64,000 nt of DNA from Cryobacterium sp. GrIS_2_6 (GCF_035984545.1 NZ_JAXCHP010000001.1:2976001-3040000), one strand, 5' to 3'. Counted from the first letter of the stretch, positions 1 through 10,088 are shown. The notes: generated by a model from the letters alone, not told the origin. Numbers and translations are program-made.

Positions 1-249
1 CCACGTGTCGAACGTTTTCCCCGTTGGGAACCCCGCGGCCCGGCGCCTGGTCGCGAGCATTGACCGGGACCGGCCGGTGACTTCCTCAACGAAGAGGGCC
101 TTGATGATCTCGACGGGTTCCCAGCGTTGCGCCCGGGCGGTCGCGATCAGTTCCGGCGCCAGAGCGCGGGCGTAGGGCATCTTTAACTGCCGCATCAACG
201 CTTCCAGGTCCGCGGGCAGCGCGGGCGCGGCGGTCGCGGTGACGCTCAC
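1..249 (-). CDS. istB: IS21 helper ATPase IstB, C-terminus beyond window
   Basis: Reading from GTG at 249 down to base 1 gives 83 residues, including LPADLEALMRQLKMPYARAL and a region resembling the N-terminal helical part of IstB, the AAA+ ATPase that helps IstA choose and capture target DNA. The start overlaps the istA stop by four bases (GTGA), the usual coupling in IS21. The Walker motifs would lie beyond the left edge, so intactness is unknown. Confidence 0.8.
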   Translation of the reverse strand, partial: MSVTATAAPALPADLEALMRQLKMPYARALAPELIATARAQRWEPVEIIKALFVEEVTGRSRSMLATRRRAAGFPTGKTFDTW

Positions 250-1772
250 GCGCTCTGCTCCAACTCGTCATCGGCGGCTTGTCCGATAGCGGCCCACCCG
301 GCGGTGCCCTGCGCGAGCGAGCTGGTCTCGCCCGCCGTGCGTGCCGGCGGGCGGATCGAGCCTGCGCTGAGGAGGGAGGCGAGGTCACCGGTCGCGAACC
401 GACCATAGGTCGCGGCCTGGCCGAGGTCCTCGTCGACCGGGGCGGTGCCGCTGATCTTGGCCAGCGCGACGGCCTCAGCCATCTTCACGTTCATCCGCGC
501 GGTCCCGGCCGCGGCCGCTTCCAGTAACCACGCGTGCGCGCCAGCCCCGATGGCCAGGAACTCCGTCTCGGCCGCGCTGCGCGGGGTGATCGTGTAATCT
601 CCCGGGATCTTCTCCCGGTGATCGGGGAAGTGCGCGTCGTCAATTTTCGGACTGCCGGGCCGGGCCCGGTGGTGCCGGGCGACTTCAACGGGACCGTCAC
701 TGCCGACGTGGACGATGACGACCTGCTCAGAGGCTCCGACGCCGTGGCTGCGGACGAACACACGGGCGCCGAGCAAGTGCGCCGGCACCGAGTACTGGCC
801 GTTCTCGAACGTGACCATCGGCGTGTTCTCCGGAACGGCCCGCGTCAAGCCCAGCGCGACGGTGTGCGCGGTGTCAGGGACCCGGTGCAACCGGGGCCGT
901 TCCTCCTCGAGCATCGCGGACGGCTTCCGCCTGGTCGCGCGGTGCTCCCGGGCATTCACCACGGCCATGAACGCCTCGCAGGCCGCTTCGACCTCGGCAA
1001 ACGAGGCGTAGTCGGGCCGGAGGTTGGTGTCTTTGGGCACGATGTCAGCCTTGGCGAGCTTCACCGAGGACTCCACCCCGCCCTTGGACGCGGGATCCGC
1101 CGGCTGGCACGTCAGCACGCTCACCCCGTAGTGGCGGGCGAAGTCCACCGTCTGTGGATTCCGCACCGGAACCCCGGCGACATGGGAGACGGTCACCGTT
1201 TTCTCGTTATCGGTCAGGACGTAGGTCGGGGCGCCGCCGAGGAGCCGGAACGAGCGGTCCAGCGCGGCGAACACGCTCGGCGCCGTCCGATCCCGTAACG
1301 CGATCACGATACGGAACCGTGACCACGCTAGCCACGCGACGAACAACACCGTTTTCTTCCCGTCGATGACGGGGCCGTCGCCGAAGTCATACTGCAACCA
1401 CATTCCCGGCTCCGTGATCCACGGCCGGTGCACCCGCACCCGGCCAAGCCGGAACGCAGCACGGACCTGCGCGACCGCGCGCCGCGTCGACCGCTCCGAC
1501 CCCGCAAAGCCCAGGCCGATCAGTTTCGCGTGGGCCCGGTCCGCACGGATCTTGCCCTGAGAGGCCTCCACCCATTCCTCGATCTTGGGCAGGAACGGGT
1601 CCGTGACCCGGCCCCGGTAGGCGGGCTCCGCGAGCGGCCGGCCCGCGTCGCGCGCGGCGACGTGCCGGGCGACGGTGTGATGCGAGCACCCGGTGAGCTC
1701 GGCCGCAGCACGCAACGACTCGGTCAGGTCGTAGGCAGCGAGTATTTCCATGATTTCTCCGTCAAACTTCAT
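246..1772 (-). CDS. istA: IS21 transposase IstA
   Basis: 508-residue DDE transposase. The N-terminal region (about residues 10-45) has a helix-turn-helix (LRAAAELTGCSHHTVARHV). The catalytic core shows the first Asp in WLQYDFGDG, the second in YVLTDNEKTV and the Glu in KGGVESSVKLAK. Length fits IS21 transposases of about 500 residues and there is no internal break, so it looks functional. It is followed by istB with a 4-base overlap. Start ATG at 1772 is the only good start before the HTH. Confidence 0.93.
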   Translation of the reverse strand: MKFDGEIMEILAAYDLTESLRAAAELTGCSHHTVARHVAARDAGRPLAEPAYRGRVTDPFLPKIEEWVEASQGKIRADRAHAKLIGLGFAGSERSTRRAVAQVRAAFRLGRVRVHRPWITEPGMWLQYDFGDGPVIDGKKTVLFVAWLAWSRFRIVIALRDRTAPSVFAALDRSFRLLGGAPTYVLTDNEKTVTVSHVAGVPVRNPQTVDFARHYGVSVLTCQPADPASKGGVESSVKLAKADIVPKDTNLRPDYASFAEVEAACEAFMAVVNAREHRATRRKPSAMLEEERPRLHRVPDTAHTVALGLTRAVPENTPMVTFENGQYSVPAHLLGARVFVRSHGVGASEQVVIVHVGSDGPVEVARHHRARPGSPKIDDAHFPDHREKIPGDYTITPRSAAETEFLAIGAGAHAWLLEAAAAGTARMNVKMAEAVALAKISGTAPVDEDLGQAATYGRFATGDLASLLSAGSIRPPARTAGETSSLAQGTAGWAAIGQAADDELEQSA

Positions 1773-2188
1773 TCAGGGCCTCTTCCTGGGCGACTTTGAT
1801 GCGACTAGACACCGTCATCAAATCCCAGGAAGGGGCTCCCGCCACGTAACCGGGCGGGGGTTCAGAAATAGAAGTGGGCAGATCTAATGGCCACCAACGG
1901 GCCTTTCTACTGGCCATCAGTGGGCAGTTCCGTGGCCGCCTATGGGCAGTTTGGCATGGCCGCTAACAAGGGATGAAAGCGTCGAGTTGCGAATATCGAC
2001 GCCGGGACAAGGCCAACAGGGATGCGGGCGGTATCCGTGGTCCGGGGACTTTCTGCCCAAGAAGCAATCCCTCTCCCCTGCTCCCGCCAGAAAATAGGCT
2101 TTCGCGTCAGACAGGTACCGTATCCGCGTGTCTCAAAGCGCTATTTTCGTTGTGACCCAGCGTGGATTTCCGGGATGGGTCGAGCGCC

Positions 2189-3520
2189 CTAGTTTCCTTT
2201 GCTGCAGGTTTGTTGAGCTGCTGTTTGTCCCGTCACGGTCGTCGGGAGGACGGCGCCCCCGGGGCCGGGCGTGGCCGCCTGCACAGGGGTGGGTGTGGTG
2301 GCCGGTACAGTCTTGCCCGGCACAGGAGTCGAGAGGGAAGTGGGCGTGGGATTCGGGGCCGCGGGCGCAGATTTGTCCAGAACGGCTGCCCGACCGGGGG
2401 CACCGCTGAGCTGAATGGGCTGGTCAGCGGCGAGAGCTGCGTTCACGACAGCAGCACCCTCCTTCTGCGGGATGACACGGTTCACGTCCTGAGGGTCGGC
2501 CACAGCGGGGTACTGAAGGAAGACCATGTTCGCCAAGCCGGTATCTTTGAGCGCGAGCGCAATTTGGACCTGAGTCGTGGGATTGGTCAAGGTGTCAGAG
2601 AGGACCATGTTGTCTGTCGCCGCCTTGGCCAGGGAGTACAGCATGACAGGGTTACCGAGGACGCCGCCCGTTTCGACTTTCCGGGCCAACGCAGCCATGA
2701 ACACTTGCTGGTTGCTGATGCGGCCCAGGTCGCTGCCGTCACCGACACCGTGTCTGCTCCGCAGGAACGACAAGGCCATGTCACCGACGATGCTCTGCTG
2801 TCCGGCCGCCAAATGCAAGGGCGGATTCGTGTAGAGGTCATCGATCGGGGAGGCCACACACACGGTGACGCCGCCGATGGCGTTGGACATCGCTGAGACC
2901 CCGTCGAAACTGATCTGGGCGGCGAAGGGAATCTGAACGCCGGTAAGTTTTTCGATCGTGAGCACCACGCAGGAAAGCCCTCCGCGGGCGAGCGTCGCGT
3001 TCAACATCACCCGACTGGACGCCGACGCCGTCGACCCATCAGATTGCGGACACGCGGGAACAGGGATCATGAGATCCCTAGGGAAACTGATCACACTCAC
3101 GTTCTGATGGTTTTTCGAAATGTGTAATAACAGGGTGACATCGTTATTGCCCGCACCGGAACTTCCCGCCAAACCTGCGCCCGTCGCAAAAGCCCCACCC
3201 TGCCCGGACCGGGTATCCGTTCCCGTCAGGAGTAGATCGACCCCGCCGGAAATGGCTGCGACGTCTGCCGCAGGCGCAGCAGTGCTCCCGGGTGTGTCCG
3301 CAAGGTGGGCGAGATGCACGCCCGGTTTCACGCTGCTGGCAACATCCCACGTGGCAACAGCTGCAATAGTCCCCCCACTGACCAGGAGAACGCTCACGGA
3401 GAACACGAGCGCGACCCTCACGGTTTGCCATGGGCCACGCCGCTGCAACCGTCCGTGCCGAATAGGGGCACCCAAGGAATGCGCTCGCGTCCGAAGCGGT
3501 TGCGGCGGCTTTTCCGTCAC
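2189..3520 (-). CDS. LCP family cell-wall glycopolymer ligase (LytR-CpsA-Psr)
   Basis: LCP proteins transfer undecaprenyl-linked glycopolymers onto peptidoglycan outside the membrane. The product has a short basic cytoplasmic N-terminus, one transmembrane segment (VALVFSVSVLLVSGG), then the LCP core with GVDLLLTGTDTRSG, the NNDVTLLLHI strand and SFPRDLMIPVP, which carries the conserved Arg/Asp used for polyprenyl-phosphate and metal binding. The C-terminal 60 residues are a Pro/Thr/Ala-rich tail. An open frame continues up to 3661, but the residues before 3520 look non-coding; GTG at 3520, with AGGAGA upstream (14-base spacing), is chosen, giving about 443 residues. It stands alone, with no neighbouring glycan genes. 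Confidence 0.85.
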   Translation of the reverse strand: MTEKPPQPLRTRAHSLGAPIRHGRLQRRGPWQTVRVALVFSVSVLLVSGGTIAAVATWDVASSVKPGVHLAHLADTPGSTAAPAADVAAISGGVDLLLTGTDTRSGQGGAFATGAGLAGSSGAGNNDVTLLLHISKNHQNVSVISFPRDLMIPVPACPQSDGSTASASSRVMLNATLARGGLSCVVLTIEKLTGVQIPFAAQISFDGVSAMSNAIGGVTVCVASPIDDLYTNPPLHLAAGQQSIVGDMALSFLRSRHGVGDGSDLGRISNQQVFMAALARKVETGGVLGNPVMLYSLAKAATDNMVLSDTLTNPTTQVQIALALKDTGLANMVFLQYPAVADPQDVNRVIPQKEGAAVVNAALAADQPIQLSGAPGRAAVLDKSAPAAPNPTPTSLSTPVPGKTVPATTPTPVQAATPGPGGAVLPTTVTGQTAAQQTCSKGN

Positions 3521-3970
3521 GTTGACCCCGGCTTTCTCCTGCGGTCCGAAAGCGGCTACCCCGTCAAAAACAACACGCTTGCTCCGCACCTTATACAACG
3601 CGAGTAGGCAACTGCTGGGAACCCACCGAGCGGTTCGTGGCTCTGTCAGCAGCCGGAGCATGGGGAATCGAGAGTGTAGCTGGGACCAGGCTGCGTTCTG
3701 GCGCGGTGCGGGAGTGTCCTTCGGGCCTTTCCCGGGTCGAGGGCCTTATATGGGGACGTGCTTCATTGTTGCCTCCTCGACTGCCTGCTGTCCTATCGGA
3801 AGCACCGTCATGTCCACTGACCGTCCCGCTGACCGTCCGGAGCGCCCCAACACTTCGCGGGCAACGCATGCATTGACTAACCTCTGTCCACGCCCGACCT
3901 CGCGAACTGCTGTGAGGAGGCACACCGAACTTCTACACTCGACAAGACCTATTACGCTGAGGGAAACCCG
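3521..3970. other. intergenic region without a convincing gene
   Basis: The short frames in both directions here are Arg/Ser/Thr-rich and lack coding character. The region presumably holds the promoter of the LCP gene (a possible TTATAC-like AT-rich spot near 3590 on the plus strand) and the leader of the small gene at 3971. Confidence 0.5.
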
Positions 3971-4183
3971 ATGTCAACAATGTGGACGGCCGTGACTCTC
4001 CGGACGGACGATGTTTTGGGCCAAACTTTTGTTGTCGTGGTCAAACGTGACCAGCACGGCCACGTTCCAACGGTCCTCGTCAACCCAATCGACACCGCCG
4101 GCCGCAGGCTGCCGGGTGTTTGGCTGAGCGAGGCTTCTCACCACACTGTCTACCGGCGCCTGCCAGAGAATCCCTCGCTCTAG
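3971..4183 (+). CDS. small hypothetical protein (70 aa)
   Basis: The ATG is preceded by GAGGGAAACCCG, a fair ribosome site. The product is soluble-looking, with a beta-rich centre (TFVVVVKRDQHGHVPTVLVN) and no recognised domain. The codon pattern is compatible with coding, but the length is small and no neighbour supports a function. It could be a spurious frame. Confidence 0.35.
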   Translation: MSTMWTAVTLRTDDVLGQTFVVVVKRDQHGHVPTVLVNPIDTAGRRLPGVWLSEASHHTVYRRLPENPSL

Positions 4184-4361
4184 GAGTGCGGTTCAGTTCT
4201 CGTTCAGTTCTCGTTCAGTGCTTCCCCTCCGCGATCCCCCCTTATGGTCGACGCCGCCACCACGCCTGCCGTGACCGGGTCTCCTTCATGGCTGCATTTG
4301 GCATCGCGGCGCCCAACCGAACCTACGGGGAATCTGCTGTGCGGATGACCGCCGCGGGGTG

Positions 4362-5873
4362 TCAGTGCGTGAAGCCGGGTTGCTGCCCTTCGACCGGCAT
4401 CGGCCCCTCGAGCCTGTCGAGGTAGGCCGTCTCCTGCTCGATGACCGTGAGCAGGCGTGCGGCCAGGTCCATGCTGAGCCCGTTGCGCACAACGATGCGT
4501 TGCACCGTCATCTCGGACAGGTCGTCGGGCATCCGGTAGGCGGGAACGAGCCAACCATGGGAACGCAGCCGGTCCGAGAGGTGGAACAGGTTCCAATTCC
4601 GGGTGTGGCCGGGGGTGAGCCGCCACGCGAACACCGGGATATCGGAACCGTCATTCCACAGGGTGAAGGCGCCGATCTTCTCGATGCCGCGCGCAAGGAA
4701 TCGTGCCACGTCCTGGGACACCTGCTGCACGGCACGGTATCCCTCGAACCCGAGCCGGAGGAAGAGGTAATACTGCAGGAGCACCTGCGCGCCGGGACGG
4801 GAGAAATTGAGGGCGAACGTGGGCATGCTCCCGCCGAGGTAGCTGACGTGGAAGACCAGGTCCTCCGGCAGCAGGTCCTTCGAACGCCAGACGATCCAGC
4901 CCAGGCCGGGGTATACGAGGCCGTACTTGTGCGCGGACGTGTTGATCGAATGCACCCGTTCCAACCGGAAGTCCCAGGCCAGTTCCGGCTGCAGGAAGGG
5001 CGCGATCATGCCCCCGGATGCCGCGTCGACATGGATCGGAATGTCCAGTCCGGTGCGTTCCTGGACCTCGTCGAGGGCTGCGGCGATCGCCGCGACCGGC
5101 TCGTAGACCCCGGTGTAAGTCACGCCCATGATCGCGACGACGCCGATCGTGTTCTCATCGACATAGCTTTCGAGGTTGTGCCCGTCGAGGCTCGGATGCT
5201 CCTCGCTGATGGGCACGAAGCGCGCCTCGACGTCCCAGTAGTTGCAGAACTTCTCCCAGCACACCTGCACCGCGGAACTCATCACGAGGTTCGGCTGCCC
5301 GGTCGGCTTCCCGGCCGCCCGCCTGGCCTGCTGCCAGCGTCGTTTCAGGGCCAGTCCACCGAGCATGCACGCCTCCGAGGACCCGATCGTCGACGTGCCG
5401 ATCGTGTCCATCGGCTCCGGCGCATGCCAGAGGCCCGCGATCATCCGCCAGCAATACTCCTCGATCGCCGCGGTCTGGGGGTATTCGTCCTTGTCGACGA
5501 CGTTCTTGTCAAAGGCCTCCGTGTAGAGCCGGCCGGCGTGATCATCCATCCAGGTGCCCACGAAGGTCGCGAGGTTCAGCCGGGCATTGCCATCGAGCAT
5601 GATCTCGTCGTGGATGATCTGGTACGCGGTGTCCGGCTCCATCGGGTCCGCGCCGAGGACATAGCGTGGGACAACGCTGTCCTCCCCCGGGCGGGCGAAG
5701 AGCGGGTTGATCTCTAAGAACTCCGGCTTGAACTCTGAGTTGGCCTGCATGGGGTCCATGCTGCCGTATCGGGCCGGGAATCGACCACGAACCGCCGTTG
5801 CCCGCAGCCCGGTCGGGGTGGCGTATGCAGTCGATCTGCTCTGCCGCAACGACGGGATGGTGTTGGAGATCAT
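4362..5873 (-). CDS. gadB: glutamate decarboxylase (PLP-dependent)
   Basis: Converts L-glutamate to GABA and CO2, consuming a cytoplasmic proton. The 503-residue frame matches group II decarboxylases throughout: DEIMLDGNARLNLATF near residues 89-104, NVVDKDEYPQTAAIE near 124-138, TIGSSEACMLGG near 162-173, HVDAASGG at 281-288 (the Asp contacts the pyridine nitrogen) and SAHKYG with the Schiff-base Lys near 316. It ends with a His close to the C-terminus, reminiscent of the pH-sensing tail of E. coli GadB. No antiporter gene (gadC) is adjacent; Kup follows divergently. Start: ATG 5873 has no ribosome site, but a TACATT box lies 7 bases upstream, suggesting a leaderless mRNA; ATG 5759 is an alternative. 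Confidence 0.92.
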   Translation of the reverse strand: MISNTIPSLRQSRSTAYATPTGLRATAVRGRFPARYGSMDPMQANSEFKPEFLEINPLFARPGEDSVVPRYVLGADPMEPDTAYQIIHDEIMLDGNARLNLATFVGTWMDDHAGRLYTEAFDKNVVDKDEYPQTAAIEEYCWRMIAGLWHAPEPMDTIGTSTIGSSEACMLGGLALKRRWQQARRAAGKPTGQPNLVMSSAVQVCWEKFCNYWDVEARFVPISEEHPSLDGHNLESYVDENTIGVVAIMGVTYTGVYEPVAAIAAALDEVQERTGLDIPIHVDAASGGMIAPFLQPELAWDFRLERVHSINTSAHKYGLVYPGLGWIVWRSKDLLPEDLVFHVSYLGGSMPTFALNFSRPGAQVLLQYYLFLRLGFEGYRAVQQVSQDVARFLARGIEKIGAFTLWNDGSDIPVFAWRLTPGHTRNWNLFHLSDRLRSHGWLVPAYRMPDDLSEMTVQRIVVRNGLSMDLAARLLTVIEQETAYLDRLEGPMPVEGQQPGFTH

Positions 5874-6322
5874 GTCGAAAAATGTACGTGTTGCTCAAAG
5901 ATCTTTCGTCGAGCTCGCGGGACGAAACACCGCAGACGAATGCGCGATGACCACCTACCGTGCTCTAACCCGACACCGCGTCTCGACCCGCATCGCCGCC
6001 CTGCTCGTGGTGTTACCGCCTTCGATGACGACCAGGGCTTCACGCACCCCAGCCGCCGGGCCTTCCATCTATTTCCGGAGGTTCACAGAGAGGGGCGGTC
6101 CGTGGGAACTCTGGAGTGGGCGCCGGCCAGGTCGACTTGGTGCTCACCGATGGTTGCCGACACGTCGCACGATACCCGTTGCGGCACATAACGCTCTCCA
6201 CGCACCCTAGGATTCAGGAGTTAGTTGACGCGGCGCCTTCAAGACCGCTTCGCACGCTAACCGTTAACCGGATCGACAGCGGTCCCAGCTGCCGTGAGCC
6301 TGTCTTGGATGTAGAAAGATTC
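5874..6322. other. divergent intergenic region between gad and kup
   Basis: About 450 bases holding the start regions of two divergent genes. A TACATT box just before the gad ATG fits a leaderless promoter. I looked for a c-di-AMP (ydaO) riboswitch before kup and saw no convincing match. An open frame in register with kup extends upstream to 6116, but its codons look non-coding. Confidence 0.45.
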
Positions 6323-8233
6323 GTGAAGTTGGAAAAATTGAGCGCACGCGGTCCGGCTTTGGTTGTGGGTCCCATGATTGCGGCGATGGGTGTCGTCTTC
6401 GGCGATATTGGCACCAGCCCGCTTTACGCGGCGACGACGACGTTTGACGCCGGCAGTTTCGATGTCAGCGGACCGTCGGCCGAATATGTGTATGGGTCGA
6501 CGGCGACCATCCTCTATGCGCTCACTTTGGTTGTCACGATCCTCTACGTGCGTTTCCTGATCCGGGCTGACAACCGAGGCGAAGGTGGGCTTCTCGCACT
6601 ATTCGGGCTTCTCCGCCGGAGCGGTCTGAAAGCTCGAACCCTCACGACCTTCACTATTGTTGCCATGCTGGGTGCCGCAATGTTTCTAGGCGATAGCGTG
6701 ATCACCCCCGCGATCTCGGTCCTGTCCGCAGTAGAAGGTCTAGAAGTGATCCAGCCGACCCTGTCCGCCCTTGTGGTGCCGATCGCAGTCGTGATCTTGC
6801 TGGGTGTTTTTGCGATACAAAGATTTGGCACCCGAACAATCGGACGGCTCTTCGGCCCGATAATGTTGCTCTGGTTTCTTGTCCTCGCAGTGACGGGTGG
6901 CGCATCGATCCTGGAGGACCCCGCGGTCCTTCAAGCGCTCTCACCGCACTGGGTTGTACTTTTCTTCATCGACCAGCCCGGGACAGCATTCTTCGCCCTC
7001 GGCGCGATCGTTCTGGCCGTTACGGGAGCCGAAGCCCTCTACGCCGACCTAGGCCATTTCGGCCGACAAGCGATCACGCGCGCATGGATGTGGGTCGTCT
7101 TTCCCGCCCTAGTCCTCAACTATCTTGGGCAGGCGTCCTTGGCTCTGCGCCACCCGCAGGAGGCGACCTCATCTTTCTTCGGCCTCGTTCCCGCGTGGGG
7201 TCAACTCCCCATGGTCATCCTCGCCACGGCCGCCACGATCATCGCTTCCCAGTCTGTGATCTCAGGGACATACTCCGTCATCCATCAAGCGTGGCGTCTG
7301 GGGCTCTTCCCTCCACTTCGAGTAGTTCACACATCGGAAAAGAACGAGGGCCAGATCTACGTTCCAGCCATCAACGTCCTACTTGCACTTGCTGTGCTCG
7401 CCGTGACAATTGGCTTCCGAGGATCCGCCGCGTTAGCCTCCGCATACGGCATCGCTGTCACCACTACCATCTCCATCACCACTATCGTCTACCTGGCCTG
7501 GAGTTGGGCACACTCCAGACGCCTCACGCCAAGAATTCTCGCCGCAGGCGCAATCCTCCTGGTGACTGTCGCGTTCCTCGTTGCGAACCTACCCAAAGCG
7601 ACCTCGGGAGGGTGGCTCCCACTCGCAATCGGCGCAATCATATTCACAGTGATGGGCTCATGGTGGATAGGACAGCAACGCATCCGCGCCGCACGACGCA
7701 TCGGCGAGCTCCCCCTCAGCGACCTGGAGTCATTCCTCACACGCGCCAAAGGGGACCTGTTCCGGGTTCCCGGAGACGCAGTGTTCATTACCCGGAATCC
7801 AAATATTGTGCCCGTTGCCCTGCGCACAATGGTCACTCAAAATCATGCCCTCCAGAAACGCTCCATCCTCTTGAGCTGGTCAACGATCGACGTCCCCTCC
7901 ACCGTCGGGATGAAACAACGAATCAACGTCGAAACGTTCCCCTCCGGAATCGTTCGCGTCGTCGCGAAAGTCGGATTCCTTGAGCAACCCCGGATGACAG
8001 AACTCCTGACCGAAGCTCACACCGTCGACAAGACAGCGCTAGTAAATTTCGCTTCCTCACGCGCAACATTCTTCATCTCCACCCCAGTACCCCGCTACAA
8101 CCGGCGGAGCAAAATGTTTCGCTGGGCCCAAGTCCTCTTCCTAGCCCTCGACAGGCTCGCACCCGACCCCGTCGACGTCATCGAGCTTCCCCGAGACAGA
8201 ACCATCGTCCTCGCCCGCGAAGCACTCCTCTAA
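6323..8233 (+). CDS. kup: KUP family potassium uptake transporter
   Basis: Low-affinity K+ (H+-coupled) uptake protein of the inner membrane. The 636-residue product opens with the family signature MGVVFGDIGTSPLYA, followed by about 12 hydrophobic segments (for example ALTLVVTILYVRFLIRADNR and GEGGLLALFGLL), with a C-terminal cytoplasmic domain from about residue 480. Length is normal (E. coli Kup is 622). GTG at 6323 with AGAAAG upstream is chosen; the longer frame from 6116 would add 69 atypical residues. GC at third positions is lower in the 5' half than in its neighbours, which may indicate a different origin. Divergent from gad; both genes suit acid/ion stress. Confidence 0.92.
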   Translation: MKLEKLSARGPALVVGPMIAAMGVVFGDIGTSPLYAATTTFDAGSFDVSGPSAEYVYGSTATILYALTLVVTILYVRFLIRADNRGEGGLLALFGLLRRSGLKARTLTTFTIVAMLGAAMFLGDSVITPAISVLSAVEGLEVIQPTLSALVVPIAVVILLGVFAIQRFGTRTIGRLFGPIMLLWFLVLAVTGGASILEDPAVLQALSPHWVVLFFIDQPGTAFFALGAIVLAVTGAEALYADLGHFGRQAITRAWMWVVFPALVLNYLGQASLALRHPQEATSSFFGLVPAWGQLPMVILATAATIIASQSVISGTYSVIHQAWRLGLFPPLRVVHTSEKNEGQIYVPAINVLLALAVLAVTIGFRGSAALASAYGIAVTTTISITTIVYLAWSWAHSRRLTPRILAAGAILLVTVAFLVANLPKATSGGWLPLAIGAIIFTVMGSWWIGQQRIRAARRIGELPLSDLESFLTRAKGDLFRVPGDAVFITRNPNIVPVALRTMVTQNHALQKRSILLSWSTIDVPSTVGMKQRINVETFPSGIVRVVAKVGFLEQPRMTELLTEAHTVDKTALVNFASSRATFFISTPVPRYNRRSKMFRWAQVLFLALDRLAPDPVDVIELPRDRTIVLAREALL

Positions 8234-8630
8234 ACCTCGGACCAACTCAAAGAAACGGTTGACGATCCCACAACCCCAGGCCGCTAACACTTGCTGAAGT
8301 TCACGGCCACATCATTGGGCCAGAGGACAGGCAAAGAGCGATCGCCAAGGAAGACCGTCAACGGTGACCCTTTGGCCGAAGAAGAACGAAAAGAGTTGAG
8401 GGAGGCTCGCACGCATCTGGGCTCGGAAGGCCGCCAGGCAACGGCTGTCTAGTTCTGAGTTTTCGAGACGGAGCTCGCGCGCGAATCAAGCCCCGGGACG
8501 GGGGCCCTGACCGGTATGGAGCAGAACACGAAACCGGGACCCGAGCGCCTTTCTGGCAACACTGGGGATGCTTCGTTCCTTCTCCAGACGTTTTGTCTCG
8601 AGCGAGTACGTGGTGCGCTGAAGCACTTGG
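8234..8630. other. intergenic region, possible decayed IS scrap
   Basis: No sound gene. Around 8360-8450 a plus-strand frame reads LAEEERKELREARTHLG before a stop, faintly like the coiled-coil part of an IS3 OrfA protein. This is too short to assign. Confidence 0.3.
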
Positions 8631-9287
8631 TTAATGGGCGAGTCCGGAAACGAGGTTGATCGTTGTCGCTAGGACAACGACTCCCAAGACGTAAGAAAGC
8701 AACGAATGGCGCAGCGCGGTGATGCGGATATCGTGATTTTGCAGATTGGTGTCCGAAACTTGGAACGTGGCCCCGATCGTCACGGCCAGGTAAGCGAAGT
8801 CGGAGTACCGGGGCGGCTCGCGTTGATTGAAGTCAATGCCCCCGGTTTCGTTGCTGTAGTACAGGTGCGCGTATCGCAAGGTGAACACGGTGGTGACCAT
8901 CAGCCAAGAAGCCGCGATCGTTGACAACGCCAAGGCGACGAGTCCGGCTTTGGCCAGTCCTTCCACGGTGCCAGCCTCAATGAGGATAAGCGCAATGGCC
9001 CAGAAACTGGCGATACTTGCGCACAGAATGAGTACCTCGGCGGCGAACCGGGATGGATCTTCTCGAGTGGCATATCGTGCGGTCTCAGAATGATCCAGTC
9101 GACCTACCGCTATCCACGTCCACGACAGGAAGACGACCGCCGCCCCAACCCAACCGATAGCCGGCGCGAATGCCCATTTCACAATCAGACCAGAGGCGAC
9201 GCCAACGAGCACGCCAACGATGAAAGCCACGCTCGCCCTCGTGCCAGCATGAAAAATTGTTGATCGAAAGTCCTGCACCTGCTCCAT
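8631..9287 (-). CDS. DUF1345 family membrane protein
   Basis: 218-residue integral membrane protein with about five hydrophobic segments. The family hallmark is near the C-terminus: GIDFNQ, then YSDFAYLAVTIGATFQVSDT, as in DUF1345 proteins; the biochemical role of the family is unknown. ATG 9287 is preferred over TTG 9305 because AGGA lies 9 bases upstream of it. It is a single gene between kup and a recombinase remnant. Confidence 0.85.
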   Translation of the reverse strand: MEQVQDFRSTIFHAGTRASVAFIVGVLVGVASGLIVKWAFAPAIGWVGAAVVFLSWTWIAVGRLDHSETARYATREDPSRFAAEVLILCASIASFWAIALILIEAGTVEGLAKAGLVALALSTIAASWLMVTTVFTLRYAHLYYSNETGGIDFNQREPPRYSDFAYLAVTIGATFQVSDTNLQNHDIRITALRHSLLSYVLGVVVLATTINLVSGLAH

Positions 9288-9451
9288 CCCCAGATCCTCG
9301 CACAAAGCGCACGATTTAGAACCAACCGCCGGTGTGTTGTCGATGTCCCCTACTGGGTCTTTGTCGCTAGCCTCCCTACGTCAGGGTGAGTGAGGCCAGT
9401 AGCTCAGAGCAAGTCCGCCGTTTGACGTAGGGCGAGAATCAGGAAGTTCCG

Positions 9452-9766
9452 ATGGGGTCCATGTTGTTCACGATCATGGCGGCGCTCGGACAGATGGAAC
9501 GCGAAATCAAGCGAGAGCGTGTGGTTGGCTCGATCGTTAAACGCCGTGCGGCGGGCAAGGATCTGGGCGGTCGCTCGCGGATCAGCACTGACAGCCAGGT
9601 CCGCAACGCCCGCCGAATTATAGAGGGTGGAGAGACAGCAGCTCAGGTCGCGCTCGACCTCGGAATGTCCCGAGCTACCATCTACCGCCGAGTGCGCGCC
9701 TTGGGACTACTGCCAGATCAATCTGATGGCCAGATTCTGACAAGCGACGGCGCCAAATTGAGCTGA
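9452..9766 (+). pseudogene. C-terminal remnant of a serine resolvase/invertase
   Basis: The frame reads GSMLFTIMAALGQMEREIKR, the end of the catalytic domain and E-helix of Tn3-type resolvases, followed by the C-terminal helix-turn-helix (AAQVALDLGMSRATIYRRV). The whole N-terminal half with the catalytic Ser is missing and a stop lies in frame at 9428, so this cannot recombine DNA. It is a scar of a former mobile element. Confidence 0.75.
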
Positions 9767-9851
9767 TCGCAGGACGACAATGAATTACACCCAGCGGGAC
9801 GTGACCCTGGTGTAAAGCGAAACCGTAGGACGGGCCACATCCAGGCACGGT

Positions 9852-10088
9852 TCAGTCAGAGTGATCTGCAAAGCTCGCCAACGCCCTATCGAAGCTGCAA
9901 TAAGTACGCCATTCCGGAAAACGTCCGGGACGCATCACACTGAATGCTTCACCACACTGGCAAACGAGGCCCCAGAATGCTGCGGGGCTCTGCTCTTCGA
10001 ACGAACGCCCACTGACCCGCCATTCGGTGGCCGAGACCCGTACAACTTTCAGATCCTCGAATCCGCCGGATTCCACACTGTGTTGCAT
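9852..10088 (-). CDS. small hypothetical protein (78 aa)
   Basis: Compact sequence with LVCQCGEAFSVMRPG, a Cys-x-Cys that could belong to a small metal site, and several Trp residues (WRVSGRSF, FPEWRTY). Balanced composition suggests real coding. No family was recognised and no neighbour explains it. Confidence 0.45.
   Translation of the reverse strand: MQHSVESGGFEDLKVVRVSATEWRVSGRSFEEQSPAAFWGLVCQCGEAFSVMRPGRFPEWRTYCSFDRALASFADHSD

Larger units (their letters stand above)
1..1968 (-). mobile_element. IS21-family element, truncated by the window edge
   Basis: Contains the istA gene and the first 83 codons of istB in the standard IS21 order on the minus strand. The outer end lies near 1968, where the reverse strand begins TGTTAGCGGCC. 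Between about 1870 and 1968 there are three direct repeats of the form TGGGCAG, 6-7 bases, TGGCC, which is the multiple terminal transposase-binding-site layout typical of IS21. The other end is outside the window, so target duplication cannot be checked. Confidence 0.85.

Noticed and set aside
4359..5717. 452-codon plus-strand frame opposite glutamate decarboxylase
   Set aside because: Antisense to a well-conserved enzyme; acidic and Arg-rich, without a domain.
5874..6322. c-di-AMP (ydaO) riboswitch upstream of kup
   Set aside because: No match to the conserved ydaO core in the leader.
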